DNA from: Pseudocercospora fijiensis CIRAD86
Lineage: Eukaryota; Ascomycota; Dothideomycetes; Mycosphaerellales; Mycosphaerellaceae
Reading direction: 5' to 3'
Assembly (NCBI RefSeq): GCF_000340215.1
Contig: NW_006921543.1
Span: 1,426,001 to 1,490,000, forward strand
DNA: 64,000 nucleotides
Shown here: positions 12,287-23,430 of the stretch, in pieces
Layout of the letters: each line of letters opens with the position of its first letter
Numbering within the stretch: position 1 is the first letter of the stretch
The notes under the pieces: generated by a model
What the model was told of the DNA's origin: nothing
Database searches by the model: none
What the model saw: only the letters and a program-made list of their open reading frames with translations
Made by a program: the position numbers and the translations under genes

Positions 12287-12709
12287 CAACACGTAACTTG
12301 GCCGATCCCGATGTTAGAGTTTCGAGCAGAACGTTTGCTAGGTTTTCACTTCTCGCCGATTTGAGCACTTCGTCGGGCATCTTCAAACTTTCCTGGCATT
12401 ATCTATAGGCGGGTAGCGGGCTCTTGACTCTCCGAAGATCCATGCGCCGTTCAAGGTTGAGCTGATCGAAGGCTGCCGGCAACTGCCCTCGAAAGTGCAA
12501 CCTGGACATGGCTCGCCTTTTCGGGGTAACATCCCCCATTGAGAAGAAACATCCCCTATTCTATTGGATCTGCCAGGGCGGAAGGCCAGCTCGATACGAC
12601 AGGCACTGCAGCGTTCACACGATATTTGGCTGCTCGGTGTAGTGTAGACGCCGCTGTCACCTTGGCGGTTGTTTCGACCACTTCTTCGTTCGCACTTGGA
12701 GCATTGCTG
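12287..12709. promoter_or_regulatory. Right half of the divided promoter
   Basis: Ordinary-composition sequence between the MULE and the first oxidase ATG. It is the original upstream region of that gene, now separated from the precursor side by 3.2 kb. No site recognised. Confidence 0.45.
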
Positions 12710-13767
12710 ATGGCCCCAAAGTTGACAATGCCATCTCGTGCTGCATTCTCAGGACGACAACGAAGAGGGGCGTACACGTTACTTGCGAACGATGAAGACG
12801 TGGCCAGCTACAAATCATCGACACGGCACTGGTGCATCTACACCATCGTCGTTGTCCTTATTACGCATGCCGTGTCCGCTCCTTTGCTGTACTTCTACGC
12901 CAGGCGTATGACCTTGCAACAAAACTCATTGGACTTTCCAGGCAGTGAGTTCCGCTTCATACGTCTTCGCACTTTCCGTCCAGCTAACACAATCCTCTCG
13001 ATATAGTTGATCGAGCATACCCCGGGCTTGATCGTTCACTTTCAATAATCCGTTTTAGCGATTTTCGAGGCCCGTGGAGAAGTCGATGGTCTGCCCCACC
13101 AAGCAAAAAAGTGGATGGGGCTTGGGACGAGCTTGGAGTCAACGACCATGGTTTCATTATCCCGGAGGCCACTGGTCGCGAAGTATTCAATCTTGATCGC
13201 AGACAACACCTATACCTTCCAAAGGGCTACTTTGTGGACAAAAATCAAGAAGGGTTTCCCGTTATATTGCAGGCTACGCACGATTTGCACTGTTTGGTAG
13301 GTCGACATTCACTGATTCAGTGCTGAAACATTTCTATATTTACTGACCCGAGATATAGAACGAGTTGCGAAAATCCTTATATTTCAATTACGACTACTAT
13401 CGCCAATTTCATAACGACACTCTTGTATCACCTTCATTCCGGATTGATCACACTAGTAAGTAATTCTCAGGTGCGGTCGCGTGACAGCTTGATGATTGTA
13501 ATAGATCACTGTCTTGACAATCTACGTGAGCGTCTTATGTGTACGGCGGACGTTGGCGTCAATCCTAGCGTCTGGATTCGCAAAGACGACAATGCCTTAC
13601 AATTTGGGCGAGAGCATAAGTGTCATAATTATGAGTCTGTCATGCAATGGCTCGATTCTTTTGGCATTGGCCCAGGTCGAACGCTGTACCAAGTAGGTGG
13701 GGAAGAGCACATTGACGCTCCGCCGGACGCTATCTTGCACGACCCGAAATACTTCGGACAGGAATGA
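12710..13767 (+). CDS. UstYa-like oxidase (DUF3328), copy 1
   Basis: Exons 12,710-12,944, 13,007-13,296, 13,359-13,455 and 13,505-13,767, giving 294 residues. Introns are 62, 62, 49 nt with GTGAGT, GTAGGT and GTAAGT donors and CTAAC, CTGAC and GTGAC branch sites. The protein has a cytosolic basic N-terminus and one membrane segment at residues about 45-65 (IYTIVVVLITHAVSAPLLYFY). The luminal part carries both family signatures: HDLHC, split just after the Leu that follows it by intron 2, then the downstream HCLDNLR joined across intron 3. These HxxHC and HC motifs are the proposed metal-binding and catalytic residues of UstYa-type enzymes, which oxidise and cyclise RiPP cores, typically at Tyr. 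Length is normal for the family. It is divergent from the precursor gene and about 270 bp upstream of the next copy. The start could also be the in-frame ATG at 12,728. Confidence 0.88.
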
Positions 13768-14035
13768 TAGGCTGGGAAACACTGCACAGATAACTTTGCA
13801 AGCATTGGATCAACCCTCAAGGTCGTCAAGAACCAGGTGGCACCATGGCTGCGGGTGACAGGGGAAGCAGCACATGGATTACAATGGCATGCATGTCACT
13901 CCTGCTACTAGAAGAGGTAATGTTCGAACTAGACAACCCCACCTGGCATTCTGCTGACTGCGGTACAATTGTTGAAGCTTAGGGTCACAGTCAGAACAAT
14001 CATCCACAACTTCCTGCCTTACCGTCACCTCCAAT

Positions 14036-15092
14036 ATGTGGAAGCTGGAAATACATCGCGGCTCTGACTACCAACCTGTAGGGAAGGAATCCACGGCCGA
14101 CTCGAGCAGCGACCAGGATCCTGAGGGTCCTTGGGAGTCTAGCGAGAGACGCTGGTACTCACGTAGAAGTGTTGTACTCTGCATCATACTGCTGACAAAC
14201 GCTTTCACTGCATCCGTGTTCTTTCTTCTGTTAAGGCATGGGGGACAGTCGGCAACTCTTGGATGTGCTGGCTTCACGGAACCTGAAAGTAAGCGTCATA
14301 AGCATATAGACGGTCTGAGGTCTGACGGATTGCAAGCACCTTGGATGTCTGGGGTTGACCGCAGTCTTCACGACTACACGTTCTTGCCCTACGCAGCATC
14401 GCCGACGCGATACTCAGCGGACACTGCAGACTTTGGCGACGCAGTCGACGATGCCTGGAAAGAATTGGGAATCTATTGTAAGCTGCTGACTCCCGACCAG
14501 TTCGAGGGTGAACCGCATTCTTATAAAGTCTCTGCAGATAGGCTCATGCTCCTCCCTGCGCAATATGCAGATGCGTACAACGTTTCAGCTGAGAAACACT
14601 GGCTCGTCACTCCAGAGAACAATAGAAAGGCTCCATATCCAGCGTTTCCTGTCCAAATGGAAGCTTTTCACTATGTCGGTCTCTCCAGATCAAGTCGAAA
14701 TCCGCCCCTAGTCACTTATTCACCAAGACTCTTTCACATTGGCTGACTTACATGAATTGTAGCTTCACTGCGTCAACTTTCTTCGCCAAGGTCTCTACTA
14801 TAATTACGACTTCTATCGATCCAACCCAACTTACTTCTTTACGAAGGGAACTGAAAAGGAAATTCGGGATCACCTAGGTCATTGCGTTGATGCGTTACGC
14901 CAGTTGATTATGTGTTGGTCAGATACGGACGTGTTGCCTATACTGCTGCCCGACGATCCTACAGGCCACCCACTCTTCAACGATTTCGCCCGAGTCAAAC
15001 AATGTAGGAACTTTGAGAGCTTGAGGATATGGGCAGAAAAGTCGCAGTGGAAGGGCAGTCCCAGTATAGCACCCCACCACCCTGGTAGCTAA
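14036..15092 (+). CDS. UstYa-like oxidase (DUF3328), copy 2
   Basis: Exons 14,036-14,674 and 14,763-15,092, giving 322 residues. There is a long Ser/Glu-rich N-terminal tail, one membrane segment at residues about 45-67 (VVLCIILLTNAFTASVFFLLL), then the extracytosolic domain. The single intron has the unusual donor GTCGGT, a perfect CTGAC branch and a TAG acceptor. Splicing there recreates the family motif HYLHCVNFLR, and the second motif is HCVDALRQLIMC. Its conserved family positions include DAWKELG. Role: probable cross-linking or hydroxylation of the precursor core, by family knowledge and neighbourhood. It differs from copies 1 and 3 in intron number and length, so the three are old paralogues and not a recent local duplication. 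Confidence 0.86.
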
Positions 15093-16340
15093 ATCTCCCG
15101 TCAAACAGAAAGCTTTTCATTGCTGCTCGTATACTCAACCTCGGTCGCTCGGTATAGTCTTTGAGATGTTGCCATACCGAATGTTGTCCGAGGCCTGGTG
15201 GACTGTTGGGGCTGTAGCATGCTTGGATGTGAAGGCATGTCCTGGCTGTCCTCGCAGGGTTGGGAACAAGACCGTGTAGCACACAGGGCCAGTATTTCCT
15301 TGACCTATACTGCTCACAGGCATCGCCAAAGAACGACTTAAGACAGTCGAAATTAAAGAGGGCTTGTAAGACCCCCGTAGGATCTAGGAGTAGTCCTTGC
15401 TATCGCTTCTCGATTAGGAAGCTAGTAACTGAGGTTGCTAGTTTTGAATCCTCGTATACTATCTAGCCTTAGGAAATAGCTATACTAGCTAACTATAACT
15501 AGGACGATTTTTTATCTATTAAAGTCGTTATAGCTAGAATAAGCGCTCCTTCCGTAAAGTAGTAAGTTAGTAACTTTCTTTTAATATACTCGCTACTACT
15601 ATAGCCTACTACTACTACCTATAGACTAGAAGGCTATAGTCCTATCTACTAGCGATTTAGCTAAGTAGTAAGTATATAGAAATTCTATCGCTCTAAACGC
15701 CTCTATAGTAAAGTCTAATTAACTAAAGTCGAGTTATAGTTACTACTAGACGCTACGTACGGCTTTAGAGTATATCTGTCCGTACGATTAGAATACTAAG
15801 TATACTAGTTAATATCCTAGTTTTTACGATAGATGCCGATAGACGGCGGGTAATAGACTATAGTAAGGAGGGAAGTACGGCCCGAAGTGCTAGCGTTCCG
15901 ATAGCAAGCACATCATTGCTACCCTGCCGTGCTTCTCGAATGAAAGTCTATTTTCAATCTCTGCTGTCGGATTCTGTAGAGTTCTTATCGCCCAATCATA
16001 CCCTCAAAAAGGCCTTTCTAGCACACATCTAAGCTCTATAGAGAAGCGAGCTCCGTAGTTACGCCTAAGACTCGGTGGCGTGGTTTTTTGCAGATCAAAG
16101 GGTGATAGCTCTATCGGCAGTTGTCTACGTTGTGTATTGGATTCCATCGAGACGATTCAATGCTGGACGTTACACATCGTGGAAAGACATGTTACAAGGC
16201 TCTAGATGTCTGAATGTCTTATCCTGGAAGTTCACAGTTCTATCCACTGAGCCACTCTGAAGGAAGCTTGGGACATTCTTTCGCTTGGCGTCTTGTGACA
16301 TTGACTGCAGCTTTTCAGGCCCGGGACTGTCGAACAAACA
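15093..16340. other. Intergenic region with a RIP-mutated repeat patch
   Basis: 15,093-15,380 and 15,900-16,340 are ordinary and show no gene. About 15,460-15,885 is CpA-depleted, TAG/CTA-rich, and has no ORF: a short RIP-mutated repeat fragment between oxidase copies 2 and 3. Family not recognised. Confidence 0.55.
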
Positions 16341-17400
16341 ATGGGCTCTGATCTTCTTTCGTTCCGGGCAATCAAGCCAGATATGCTGTCTACAGAGGAG
16401 GAGAGAGCATCATTAACATCGTCCGACAAGATATTTGACGGCGACGACAGCTCTGAAGAGATCTCAGAGTGGAAGAGGCATGGCAGTCAAAGACAAATGC
16501 GGCCCCAAAGGACTTGTGGTTGCATCACGGCGCGAAATGTGATCTGTTCTCTCTTTTTCTCGATGTGGATCCTTGGGATGCTGTATCTTGTACGGTACTT
16601 CTTACGAAGGGAGCACATTTTGTCTTCGTCAGCGTATAGACCGCACTTGTCTCTTGGTGAAGAGATCAACGGATTAATACCAGAATGTAAGTCGGGGTGT
16701 CGTTGCCAGCAACCGGTGAAATGAAGTATCTCTGACTCTCTCTCTCGCCTGACGTCTAGTCCCTCGGAAAGCAGTGCAGTTTTGGAGTGACCAGAGCCTG
16801 GCAATCGATGCAGAGATTCCTACATCAGACAGGATTAAGGAGCTTGGCCGAAACTGGGCCTCGCTAATACCAGGTATGTTTGCCTTCTGTTTCTCGAGTG
16901 CATCAGGGCTAATGCTTCGCCCCTCCGCAGCTGGTGGAGGTTTGATTCACGTTGCAAACAATGAAGAATGCATTCTACCACCTGGCCAGCCCCTCGAAAA
17001 CAGCAACGCATCGCTCTTCTGGAGCATGTCCGTCTATCATCAACTGCACTGCCTGGTAAGTAACCCAAACCTGTCCTCAAATTTGGACGATGGAAGCTCA
17101 TTCCGCCTCCAGAACGGGATTCGAAAGGCGCTCAACCAGTTCTATTTCGGCGAAATGTCATCTACGGAACATCACCAGCATATCGAGCATCATGAGCATG
17201 TATACCACTGTGTGGAGTACCTTCGGCAGATCATTTTGTGCCATGGCGACACAGCGCTCGAAGGATCCCTCGATGGTCTTCCTGGCACGACTGGTTGGGG
17301 AACGACTCATATTTGTAAAGATCAGGAAGCGGTTCGAAGTTTCGCCGAGGAGAAGTGGAGATGGGCTCAAGCAAATGTGGTACGGCCAGGTAGCAGATGA
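16341..17400 (+). CDS. UstYa-like oxidase (DUF3328), copy 3
   Basis: Exons 16,341-16,686, 16,760-16,873, 16,931-17,055 and 17,113-17,400, giving 290 residues. Introns are 73, 57, 57 nt (GTAAGT, GTATGT and GTAAGT donors). An acidic N-terminal tail is followed by one membrane segment at residues about 69-88 (VICSLFFSMWILGMLYLVRY). The two signatures are YHQLHC and HVYHCVEYLRQIILC. A C-terminal block WGTTHICKD fits the WGT-H-C-D pattern seen near the C-terminus of many UstYa proteins. Introns 1 and 2 are in phase 1 and intron 3 lies directly after HQLHCL, as intron 2 of copy 1 does after HDLHCL. It probably acts on the same precursor as copies 1 and 2, by context only. Confidence 0.88.
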
Positions 17401-18495
17401 CTGGATTCTTGACTCTTAGCGAAAGAGTAGGTAGCCTCGTTGACTATCACTGCCAGCGATTTCAGACCAAGCAGGTTTGCTAGACTGATACTGATACTTT
17501 GCCCTCCTTGTTGAACGCCTTCGTTATCAAATTATTGGCGAACTGACCATGATTGAAGATAGACGAGCATATTTGTTTTCGGTTCCGGCTCCCGCTCCGA
17601 ATCCTGGCAAAGGCCCGACTGTCAAGCTTTCTGACTGCGAAGACAAGGCGTGTCTGAGGAAAATGCCAAACGCTGTCTTCTTGGCAAAGGCAACACGCAG
17701 CCAGACCATGAATTCTAGTGCTTACAATGCCAAGGAAAGTCAAGTCTTGCGGACTCAGGACCTTGACACAACTTCATTCATTGATCGTCAAACGCCAAGG
17801 ATCTCGAAAGGTGGCGAGCGGCAGGACAGGTATGGGATCGAGTGACTTGACTCTTTCTCGCATCACTCCTAAGCACTTCATCCCACTCGACATACATCGA
17901 AGGTCCGCTCGAGAAGATTTGCAATCATCGATCGATACCTGCATCCCACCTCTTGCAGTGTCCAAGTCCGTGTCATCTCTTCTCCTATCTAGCTTCCCAC
18001 AGAGCGATTCGAGTCAGGTCGACTAGCCAGCAGCAACGAGACCCATGACCTCCACGGCATAGTCTTATCATCCTATGTAGTCCTCGCAGGGATTTACCAC
18101 TCGCGTTGTCTGAGAGTTCCTAGACGAGAATTCTGGTCACTGGGACGCTCATGATAAGCCCATCCCATCCCATTCTCTCATCGTCCAGCCCCATGTTCTT
18201 ATTCGTCGGCGAGATGGATTGCGGCGGTTGCGATACGAAAGAGATGCCACGCTAAGCATATGGATGAGTGTTCACGAGAAGGGTTCTGACTTCTATGACG
18301 ATGACTTTACCAAGCCACGCCAAGAAATGCCCATGACCAGGACAGCGAGAAGGTGATCAAGAGAGAATATGCCAATCAATAATGAATACGCGTATTGGGT
18401 ATCTCCACCTATGCATCGGCTGACACCAAGAGAACAATAACACACCGTCACGCTCGAAATTATCATACCAGCTCATCTCTTCGCCATGCAGCGAT
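17401..18495. other. Intergenic region between convergent genes
   Basis: Shared 3' region of oxidase copy 3 (plus) and the zinc-finger gene (minus). Composition is ordinary. A few short open frames (for example about 17,549-17,845) have no recognisable motif, and I see no supported gene. Confidence 0.5.
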
Positions 18496-19799
18496 TCAGT
18501 CGATGACCAAATCGAAAGTAGGCGTAGGATTCATGTTCGTGAGAGGCGTCATTCCCACATGAGCGAGCTCATTGCGATTCCCAGAAGACGAGGTCAAGCC
18601 AGGAATGTCCATGAGGTCGTCAGCAGCCGATGCAAATGCGTGTCGAGATGGTCCCATTGCAGTCCCATTGGTCGGGGAGACAACAGGGAGATTCAACGCC
18701 GTCCTGACCACGTACAAATCCCGAGATGAGAGGCCTGCGAGCGCTCCATCAAAGACGTTCTGGCCTCCCAGGTCGTGGAACAGCTCATGACATGCCTGTA
18801 AAGTTGCCCATGACTGCGTGTGAATCACTTCAGCCGCTCCTGGCGTGATGGAGTTGGCGGCATGAGGTGGGTTGAGCAGTGTGTCAACAAGGGCAGAGGT
18901 GGCGCGGCACATGGAGGATACATTGCTGAGAAGGACTTCGGTCTCCGAGACTGGCTGCGACGAATCCGAGCCGGAGACGGAGGCAGCATCCTCAGGCACG
19001 GAGAGCCGAGGATTGGGCGCAGTAGTGAATAGCGATAGCGTAAGAGGCTCAGAAGAGCCTGCGATTGCAAGGGTTGTACGCGATGTCTGTAAGCACGCGT
19101 TACCACTTCTCCGTCTGCGTGCGCGAGCGCCATCTCTGCTGTTATGAGGCCTGAGCGTTGCTTGCCGGAAGCGTTGGTGGTACAGACGTGACAGTGCCAT
19201 CCATTTGGCTTGTGGAGTGTTGTCGCGATGGCCACACGCGCTGAGCTGGGCTCCAGAGTTTAGGCATGTTGGATTCACGCAGACGTGCGAACACCCATCC
19301 AAAATGTGAACGTCCCTCTCGTGGGCGGAGGGGAAGGAATTGAAGCATTTCAGGCAGTAGAAGAATTCGTGAGACTCATGATGTACCCTACGGCAAAGTC
19401 AGCAATGGTGTACATGCTACAAGCCGACATCACCCACTTCAACTGCGACACGTGCTTTACGGCCTTGTTCGCTGTGCAGTCATCGCGCTCTTCCGGATGA
19501 GCAGTGCCGGCGAGAACACAGCGAAAGCCCTCTGCCTCATGTTGTTGTGGGGCAGCCGAGGAAGGCAAAGCGTTTGGTTGCTGAGGTGCACCACATCCGC
19601 CCCGGCCAGAAAATCTTCCGCTGCCTTCGATGACAAAGGAGGAGTTCGAGCTTCCTGAAGAACTCTGATGACCATGAATTTGGCGAAAGCTTCCGGCATT
19701 GTAGGTACGGCCAGCCTTCCAATAGTCCATCTCTTCCTCGTCAAAGCCTGAGAAGTCGGCAGAGATTCTGGGGTATTGAGGGCAAATGAGATCCAGAAA
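18496..19799 (-). CDS. C2H2/C2HC zinc-finger protein, 5' end unresolved
   Basis: Two exons are clear: upstream exon to 19,438 and exon 19,387-18,496, joined by a 50-nt intron (19,437-19,388; donor GTGGGT, branch GCTGAC, acceptor GTAG). The first in-frame ATG is at 19,730 (394 residues from there), but coding-like sequence of the type FSGFDEEEMDYW continues upstream to about 19,799, where a stop lies in frame, so a further 5' exon is likely. The intron joins two finger-like segments. The first contains HVSQL before the junction and HHESH after it. The second reads FYCLKC, twelve residues, His, four residues, Cys, a C2HC finger. A Ser/Gln-rich region precedes the fingers and a long Ser/Thr/Pro-rich tail without motifs follows. 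It may be a transcription factor. Whether it controls the neighbouring cluster is not shown. Confidence 0.65.
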
Positions 19800-20500
19800 T
19801 GGTTATGGCAGTCTCGATGTGACCGCGGCATTCGATGATCTGGCCCAGTACGGAAAGACGCATGACGAGGCGTTGTCTGCATGTGAACCACGAGGTCGTT
19901 GGTGATCATGATGATGGAGACGTTTGCCCACTCATCCTGCAGGTCGCTGTGGCCCTTCTCCTACTCCAAGTCCGACGCGCAGCCGCGCCTTCATGAACCC
20001 CTGGGCACACGTTGCACATACCCGAGACTGCTGATATGCGACGACCTCTTGAACCTCTCGCGACCAGCGGCGATATTGGCGAGCGTGGCCGCTACGATGC
20101 TCCTGCTTTGTTTCGACCGCAAATCTGCTCCCATATCTGCGTTCCCAGTCGCGGCATGGCGCAAGACGATATTGACGGGTGATGTTATGTGGTTAGAGAA
20201 CGGAGGCGGCGTCTTTGTGGCAGATGTCGTTCTTATGCGTGGACCTCGAAGCGTGGCCAGGGGGGCTCAGTCATTCCTACAGTCAGCGCTGGCGATACGA
20301 CGTCAACGAGCATATTCACAAGTTGCCGAAGGTGCCATTGCAGTCATCAAGTCCAGCGAGCTTCCTTCGTACAGAAGAGGTGATGTTGTTGCTGATTACA
20401 GGACACACTGCAGTAGAATACCGATGCCGCCTCATCCACGCACAATGTCCATAACCTTACAACCACGGTGATTACCGTGGAGGCAATCCGAGGCTGTTAC
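19800..20500. other. Unassigned genic-composition sequence
   Basis: Ordinary composition, lying upstream of the zinc-finger gene. It may contain its missing 5' exon(s) and promoter. The longest plus-strand open frame, about 19,899-20,471, has no motif that I recognise. RIP-type composition begins at about 20,500-20,580. Confidence 0.4.
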
Positions 20501-21229
20501 GTCCACGGTATATCGTAAGTTAATGTTGCTGGTATTCGTAGCAGATCTGGTCCAACCCTACGGCTATCCCTTGCGGCTAGCAGGATATCGTAGTATTCTT
20601 AGCGGCTATACCTAATCTAATAAGACCCTCCGTATATCTACTCGTACGTACGTAGCGGGTTTATCGGTAGACACTGCCTCTATTTTATAACTATAGTAGA
20701 AGCATAATACTAACCTATACTAAAGCGAGGCACTAAGCGACTAATACTAGAAGTAAGAAGGCAAGACGTCTAGGCTATATATATACTAAACGATATACAA
20801 GATTATTAGCTGCTATACGGCCTCTTAATTACTATAAACATAGATATTAAATTGTAAATATTTAGTTTAAATATATATTTATATTTATTTAAATATAATC
20901 TTAAATATAGGTAGACTAAATAGTAGGTATATTTATATTTAGGTAGGCTATACGTCGGCGTATACAGATCCTATATAGATTTTTAATTTTATAGTATTTT
21001 AGGCTCTTTCTTTATATAATAATAGGTATAGAGCGCGTAGAAGTAATCGAGACAGATAGGTAATAATACTAGTTATTCTAGTAGTAGTACTAACTTGTAA
21101 TTAGCTATTAGACTCGGAGTCTAAACCTAAGCTAATATCGTCGCTACTAATATTACTACCGCTAATATTGCCGCCGCTTATAACTAAGCCTATTATTAAG
21201 ACCGAGCCTACTATCGAGCGTAAACCGTT

Positions 21230-22954
21230 ACTAATTAAAGAGCCTATTATAAAGAGGCTTCGTAAGAATCCGAGAAAGACGTCGAAAGCGATAGAGTAGC
21301 TTAAGAAATAGCGAGCCGAGATAGATACTTAGTATAAGGTAATAGAGCGGCTACTAGAACAACGCTAGGAGATTAGGAAGGGATATAAGGCTATAGAATA
21401 TAGGATAATAGCGAAGAATGCTAAGCTCGATATTTATCTAAAGAAGGTAGAGGCTTTCGATAAGTATATTTAGAAGAGTAGTAACTATATACTAGTATAT
21501 CCGAGGGACTATCGTTGCGTAGTATATCTCGACTGTATTCGTAGGGTAGAAGAGAAGGCGAGGTACTTTAGATTCGCGGACCCGTATAGTTATAACCTAT
21601 ATATACTATATAGCGGTAAGGAATATAAGCTAAAGGAAGAGCTCGCTACGTAGCGCGCTCCTAACGCTTTAGCGGCAATAGCGATAGTAAAGGAGTATAT
21701 TAGTAGTAGTATTATAAATAAAGAAGATAGAATATAGAAGATATTAGTTACTTTATATACTATTGCTACTTATCTAGGGTCCTATAGCGTTATATAAGGC
21801 TTAAGGAGCCTAATAATCGTATCCGGATAGTATAACCGAGAGTAGTCCGCGATCGGGCCTTTCCGGCCGTATATTTCTAGTAAACTTAAATTTCTTAAAT
21901 CTATACTAATAATTATACCTCGACTACTAACACCGCTATAGTTAACCTCCGTACTATATATAAATTAATATACAAAGTATAAGAAAATTTGCTAAATAGC
22001 TAGGCTTCGTAACGGGAAAACGACCTATATCGAAAACGTAAGCGTAGCTATAGCGCTAGCTATAAAAGCGATAGCGACCTCGGAGTAGTCCTAAATCCGA
22101 TACTAGTCGAGATAACTTCTATTAATACGTAGTCGACTAAATCTATATAATAATCGATACCTTCTTTACTACGAGTACTAAAGCTATTATCGGTACCTAG
22201 AAGTAAGAAGACAAGACAGAAAGCGGCAGATCCTAAAATACTAGTATATATAAGAGAGCCTTATCCGTAGGAGGCAGAGTATATAGATAACTATAGACAC
22301 AAGTTATAGTACTATATATTCGAGGATTGCTATAAAACAGCCTTTAAGCTAGACTTAGGTCTATAGTATAGTACAACAAGCAATACCGACTATTATTTAA
22401 TAAGAAGGTATAGCTTATATACTAGCAAATACAAAGGCAACGAGCCGAGCTAGAAGCAAGCCGATATTCGCGATAGTATAGCTATTTAAGCACTTACTAA
22501 GGCATCTTCTCGAGAGGAATAGGTACTATTAATCCTACGTAACGTAGCTAAAACACAGTAATATCGTAACGCTCTCGCTGCCTTCGCCTCCGAGTAGAGT
22601 ATAGCCTTTAATAAGCTAGTTTTACCTAGTTTCTATAACATTATATTAGCCGTTAATCTATAGGCTTCCCGAGTCCTCCTATAGTTATATACTTCGCTCC
22701 GCTTACGAGTCTTCCGCCTCTTCTATTATATACGCTATTAAGTAGTAAAATACCTCTCTATAGCTATTAGCTATATTTACCTCTATATAGATACCTAGAA
22801 GTCGCAGCATAGCTATAAGTACTATTAAGCTATTAACTACTAATTCGTCGATAAAGATAGTAAGCTATAATAAGTACTTCTTAACCTTCCTATCGTTATT
22901 ATACGCTATACTAGAGCCGAGCTTGCATAGCTTCTTATTAAAGCCTTTAAGCAG
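21230..22954 (+). pseudogene. hAT transposase 1, N-terminal part (RIP-mutated)
   Basis: With TAG/TAA read as Gln, the plus strand encodes a basic N-terminal region (KEPIIKRLRKNPRKTSKA) and, near 22,790-22,950, the middle of a hAT transposase: INYQFVDKDSKL, then LLNLPIVIIRYTRAELA. In hAT proteins this block (HFVDxDxxLxxxLLxLPxxxGxHTG) lies around the catalytic RNase H fold. The frame runs straight into the LTR of element B at 22,955. Confidence 0.75.
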
Positions 22955-23230
22955 TAAAGGACGGAAACTAATACTACTACTACTAGCAGTAATAGTATAG
23001 GCTACCGAGGGTAACATAACCTATAGCAATACGGGCAGCTATGTTTAGTAAGATAGGATAACGAGACTGTCGCTTAGGCTAATAACTAGAGCCCTGCAAT
23101 ATAGGCATTATAGAAGTATAATATAAACAATGTACTATACGAGGTTGATAATCTATCTACTCTATAGAAGGAGGCCTCTTATATAGGCTTAAAACTAGCC
23201 TATAGGTATAGGGCCGGTTACTAGCTAATA
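22955..23230 (-). repeat. 3' LTR of gypsy element B
   Basis: Plus-strand text starts TAAAGGACGGAAACTAA, holds a short (CTA)n tract, and ends GGTTACTAGCTAATA. TG...CA ends appear as TA...TA, as expected after RIP. Confidence 0.88.
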
Positions 23231-23430
23231 TCCCTCCCTTTCTTCGTGTCTAACTAGATACGTTTTATAATGCGCGCTTAAAACAAACAGTTATGCAGTA
23301 ACCTTAGACATCTTAGCTAAGGCTATTTTCAGAACTCCGCAATAATACCCCCGGGGTAGTATTGTTCCTAGATTCTATTAATATATAAAAACAACTTCCT
23401 AAGCAATACTATATAGATCTACTATTGCTT
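23231..23430. other. Element B, 3' untranslated stretch
   Basis: Between ORF3 and the 3' LTR. It contains one copy of the boundary palindrome at 23,341-23,363. Confidence 0.5.
23341..23363. other. Boundary palindrome (after ORF3 of element B)
   Basis: AATAATACCCC followed by CGGGGTAGTATT: an inverted repeat able to form a hairpin. Similar copies lie at 26,586, 27,011, 31,013, 34,606 and 51,313, each between coding modules of the gypsy elements. Confidence 0.75.

Noticed and set aside
20215..20454. Plus-strand ORF with FLCVDLEAWPGG, considered as the start of an exonuclease-like protein.
   Set aside because: Only a few residues fit, with no second motif downstream before the RIP-mutated block.
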